Shown here piece by piece: positions 53,181 through 55,597 of a stretch of DNA of 55,597 nucleotides. Within the stretch, counting starts at the first letter, position 1. Each line of letters opens with the position of its first letter. Origin of the DNA: Eubacterium sp. Its GTDB lineage: Bacteria > Bacillota_A > Clostridia > Peptostreptococcales > Anaerovoracaceae. Where the stretch lies: NCBI GenBank assembly GCA_017425345.1, contig JAFOML010000043.1, positions 1 through 55,597 of the forward strand, given 5' to 3'. The notes below the pieces were generated by a model that did not search any database, was not told the origin of the DNA, and saw only the letters and a program-made list of their open reading frames with translations. The translations under genes were made by a program, and so were the position numbers.

Positions 53181-54245
53181 ATGGGAAAGAAGATTTTGAA
53201 AGTCATCGTGATCCTGCTCGCGATCTTGATTCTGCTCGTCATCCTGTTCTTCGGAACACTGACGGTGCTGGAATTTAAGCCGGCAGAGGAAGAAGCCTGT
53301 CCGGTAGCCGGCAGCACGGACAGAGAACTCCACGCAGGTGATACGCTGAACGTCGCAACCTGGAACATCGGCTACGGGGCGCTCGGCGATAATGCGGAAT
53401 TCTTCATGGATGGAGGGAGCGACGTATATACGGCGGACGAGGCCCGTGTGGAAGAGAATCTGAAAGGGATCACAGACTGGCTAAATAAGAATGAGATGGA
53501 TCTGATCCTCCTTCAGGAGGTCGACCGGGATTCCAGCCGTTCGCATCACGTCGATGAGACCGCACGCGTCACGGCAGCCGGAAACGAGTATGCGCAGTCG
53601 TTTGCGAATAACTTCAAAACCGTTTTTGTACCCTATCCCATCCCGCCGATCGGAAAGGTCGACAGCGGCATCATGACGCTCTCCGCATTCCCGATCAGTT
53701 CCTCGATGAGAATCAGCCTCCCGTGCCCGTTCAGCTGGCCGATCCGGACCTGTAATCTCAAGCGCTGTCTGATGGTGGACCGCATTCCAATCGCGGACAC
53801 GGACAAGCAGCTCGTCGTCGTGAATCTCCATCTGGAAGCATACGACAGCGGTGAGGGAAAGATTGCCCAGACCGAACGTCTGGTGCAGGTCCTGAACGAA
53901 GAATATGAGAAAGGTAATTACGTGATCGCCGGCGGAGACTTTAATCAGGTGTTCTCCAATGTCGACTGGAGCATGTACCCGGCAGATCCGGACAAATGGC
54001 TGCCCGGTATGATCGACGCCTCTGCATTCGACAGCAGATGGTCTCTGCTGATGGATAACGCGGTACCGACCTGCCGTTCTCTGGACCAGCCCTATGCCGG
54101 CGCGGATCCGGAGACCTTCCAGTACTACCTGATCGACGGGTTCATCGTCTCAGATAACATCACAGTGAAGAGCTGTAAGACACAGGACCTCGGGTTCGTC
54201 CACTCCGACCATAACCCGGTAAAGATGGAGATCACGCTGGAGTAG
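53181..54245 (+). CDS. Membrane-anchored endonuclease/exonuclease/phosphatase family protein
   Basis: A 354-residue protein with one N-terminal membrane helix (LKVIVILLAILILLVILFF) and an extracytoplasmic EEP (DNase I-like) domain. Motifs: VATWNIGYGALG, ILLQEVDRDS (metal Glu), VNLHLEAYDSG, AGGDFNQVF and a final HSDHNPVKMEI with the catalytic Asp-His. Possible substrates are phosphodiesters, sphingomyelin-like lipids or nucleic acids. The start MGKKILKV follows GGAAGGA; an upstream in-frame start would place codons inside the promoter. Confidence 0.88.
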   Translation: MGKKILKVIVILLAILILLVILFFGTLTVLEFKPAEEEACPVAGSTDRELHAGDTLNVATWNIGYGALGDNAEFFMDGGSDVYTADEARVEENLKGITDWLNKNEMDLILLQEVDRDSSRSHHVDETARVTAAGNEYAQSFANNFKTVFVPYPIPPIGKVDSGIMTLSAFPISSSMRISLPCPFSWPIRTCNLKRCLMVDRIPIADTDKQLVVVNLHLEAYDSGEGKIAQTERLVQVLNEEYEKGNYVIAGGDFNQVFSNVDWSMYPADPDKWLPGMIDASAFDSRWSLLMDNAVPTCRSLDQPYAGADPETFQYYLIDGFIVSDNITVKSCKTQDLGFVHSDHNPVKMEITLE

Positions 54246-55392
54246 ACTCTTCCAGTGCATCTACCTTCTTACCATAGCGGTAGATCATCAGGAACATCAG
54301 GAAATTATACACGACTGTGAGCGCAATGTTGAGCAGCATATACTCCCGGAGCAGGAACATGGCAGCAATAAAGACCGCTGATATGACGACTGCACTCAGG
54401 CAGAGGCGGTCGTATTTTCTGCACCGCGCCTTTCCGTGTCTGAGTCCCAGCGCGAAGAGGAACAGGAAGTACAGAATAAACGACACGACGAGGAACAGGA
54501 TCTTCGGGATCAGATCGATCTCTTCCTCCTGCATGAACTCCAGGCCGTTTGTGATGTTGTTCAGCGCGAATATGATGACGATGTGGAGCAGCATATACAT
54601 CAGACCGTTTGTATTCTTTTCCCGGTCGATAATGTGGTCGTAGAACATGCCGTAGCTTAAGAACAGGCCGACCACGATCAGGAAACCCATCAGAGCGAAA
54701 TACAGACTGCGCATGTTAAAGTCTCCGTCAAAGTATCCGGAAAGGCAGATGATCATCTCACCAAAAGTGAATACCACATAAAGCATGGCGCGTTCGGAAA
54801 GGTGAGTAAAATCCACGAACCCGCCGCTTTTTTTCTGCCCCGTGGCAAGGACGGCAAACATGCCGAAGAGGATCGCCGCGAGGGAAAGCCAGGTCATCCC
54901 GGTCATTCTGTATCCTGCAATATCGGAAAGAACAATGGCTGCTTCCATAAACAGAATCACCGCCATCTTCATGGTCTGGCTTCTGTTCGCAGGCGCATCC
55001 TTCTGACGGTTCCACTCGATCATATACTGCAGCCCGATATTGACCAGAATCAGCGCCCAGGCGACATGGTACTGTGTGTGGAAATCCTGCCAGTTTTCCC
55101 GGGTACCTTCTCCGACAAAGTATAACAGAAACATATTCACGAACAGAAAAATGTGCTCCCGCACATCATGTCTGCCATAAATGTTGATATAGTAGGTAGT
55201 GAAGTTCCAGATCTGGATTACAGCGAGCGTCGTCATGATATACGCCAGAAAGTATTTCGGATCGATGAACCCATTGGAGAATACGTGCAGCAGCGCATTG
55301 TTCCTGCCAATCATGTAAACGAATATCAGATCGTAGATCAGCTCTACATATTCGACTTTTTTCTCTTTCTTTTCAACCAGTGCTTCCAACAT
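54232..55392 (-). CDS. ltrA: Low temperature requirement protein A (LtrA) family membrane protein
   Basis: A 386-residue protein with about ten to eleven membrane helices and the N-terminal LtrA signature VEYVELIYDLIFVYMIGR. Downstream it has TFGEMIICLSGYF, another family block. Listeria LtrA is needed for growth in the cold; the molecular function is unknown. The ATG lacks a clear Shine-Dalgarno sequence, so the exact start is less sure. It converges on the EEP gene with a 14-bp overlap and no terminator between. Confidence 0.85.
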   Translation of the reverse strand: MLEALVEKKEKKVEYVELIYDLIFVYMIGRNNALLHVFSNGFIDPKYFLAYIMTTLAVIQIWNFTTYYINIYGRHDVREHIFLFVNMFLLYFVGEGTRENWQDFHTQYHVAWALILVNIGLQYMIEWNRQKDAPANRSQTMKMAVILFMEAAIVLSDIAGYRMTGMTWLSLAAILFGMFAVLATGQKKSGGFVDFTHLSERAMLYVVFTFGEMIICLSGYFDGDFNMRSLYFALMGFLIVVGLFLSYGMFYDHIIDREKNTNGLMYMLLHIVIIFALNNITNGLEFMQEEEIDLIPKILFLVVSFILYFLFLFALGLRHGKARCRKYDRLCLSAVVISAVFIAAMFLLREYMLLNIALTVVYNFLMFLMIYRYGKKVDALEESTPA

Positions 55393-55466
55393 ACTTTAAA
55401 CTGCTTTGCGATTCCTTTCTGTTTCTGTCTTCTATATTTCTCTGTCACTGTTCTGCTGTTTAAGTC

Positions 55467-55597
55467 GGAGCGTAGCTCCTGGCGTGCTCGCACGTCAAGG
55501 ACGTAGCGAACGACTGCAACGGGCGCCGGGAGCTTCAGCTCCTCCGGGTTTCAGTGGGGGATTATAACCCACCACTGAAAGTCGGAAATGGAACCCG
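55467..55597. repeat. Cluster of strong hairpins, possibly an IS200/IS605-type element end
   Basis: Four hairpins in 115 bp: GGAGC-GTA-GCTCC (55467-55479), CGTGC-TC-GCACG (55483-55494), a GGGAGC/GCTCC stem around TTCA (about 55526-55547), and TTTCAGTGGGGG with CCCACCACTGAAA around ATTATAA (55549-55580). The sequence differs in GC and repeat character from its neighbours and is non-coding here. Such stacked palindromes occur at ends of IS200/IS605 elements and in TnpB-associated RNAs. No transposase gene is inside the window, so this remains a suggestion. Confidence 0.45.

Overview
The window reads as a chromosomal segment of a strictly anaerobic, amino-acid-fermenting, low-oxygen Firmicute (Clostridia/Eubacteriales). 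The evidence is a bacterial V-type ATP synthase, several ferredoxin-dependent oxidoreductases (pyruvate, indolepyruvate and the NfnAB transhydrogenase), a lysine-fermentation enzyme (Kce), WhiA/RapZ, strong AGGAGG ribosome binding sites and an LPXTG/sortase pilus of Gram-positive type. The moderately high GC content and gene set would suit an Anaerovoracaceae (Mogibacterium / Eubacterium pyruvativorans-like) bacterium, but that placement is an inference from memory. I saw no rRNA, tRNA or CRISPR array. 44 protein genes are called, one of them cut by the window edge.

Layout. (1) 1-1800: the start of a GNAT acetyltransferase and the rRNA methyltransferase rlmD. (2) 1810-10481: a complete nine-gene V-type ATPase operon, transcribed leftward as H-I-K-E-C-F-A-B-D from one near-consensus promoter; its K subunit carries every residue of the known Na+ site. 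(3) 10727-15747: an MMPL exporter and a heptad-repeat partner, divergent from a TetR regulator. (4) 15760-21514: whiA, kce, and the cell-envelope cluster AI-2E transporter-murB-PHP-rapZ. (5) 21642-25588: a phosphodiesterase, a sigma-54 activator whose N-terminal half is a 3,5-diaminohexanoate dehydrogenase (Kdd)-like domain, and a divergent aminotransferase sharing its promoter palindrome. (6) 25666-35702: a redox block, with iorAB plus a QueT-like transporter, and a transcript encoding a 41-cysteine tandem RnfB-like polyferredoxin, pyruvate:ferredoxin oxidoreductase, NfnA and NfnB. (7) 35984-40794: a Na+-dependent NSS transporter divergent from a CaiB-type CoA-transferase, then an alpha/beta hydrolase, a CDF metal exporter and a 77-residue protein. 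(8) 40863-48408: a four-gene sortase-assembled pilus operon (major pilin, class C sortase, minor pilin, 1476-residue adhesin) with a terminator-like hairpin in its leader. (9) 48611-55392: a DUF3048 lipoprotein, D-lactate dehydrogenase, S41-type lipoprotein, membrane-anchored EEP hydrolase and LtrA. (10) 55445-55597: a run of strong hairpins resembling the end of an IS200/IS605-type element.

How it fits together. Pyruvate, arylpyruvates and lysine would be oxidised to CoA esters, with electrons passed to ferredoxin. The polyferredoxin may collect or relay these electrons, and NfnAB would couple reduced ferredoxin plus NADH to NADPH. Na+ is a plausible coupling ion, given the K-subunit Na+ site and the NSS transporter, although no Rnf complex lies in the window. 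The most unusual objects are the Kdd-domain sigma-54 activator, the tandem RnfB-like polyferredoxin in the PFOR-Nfn operon, and the pilus leader hairpin.
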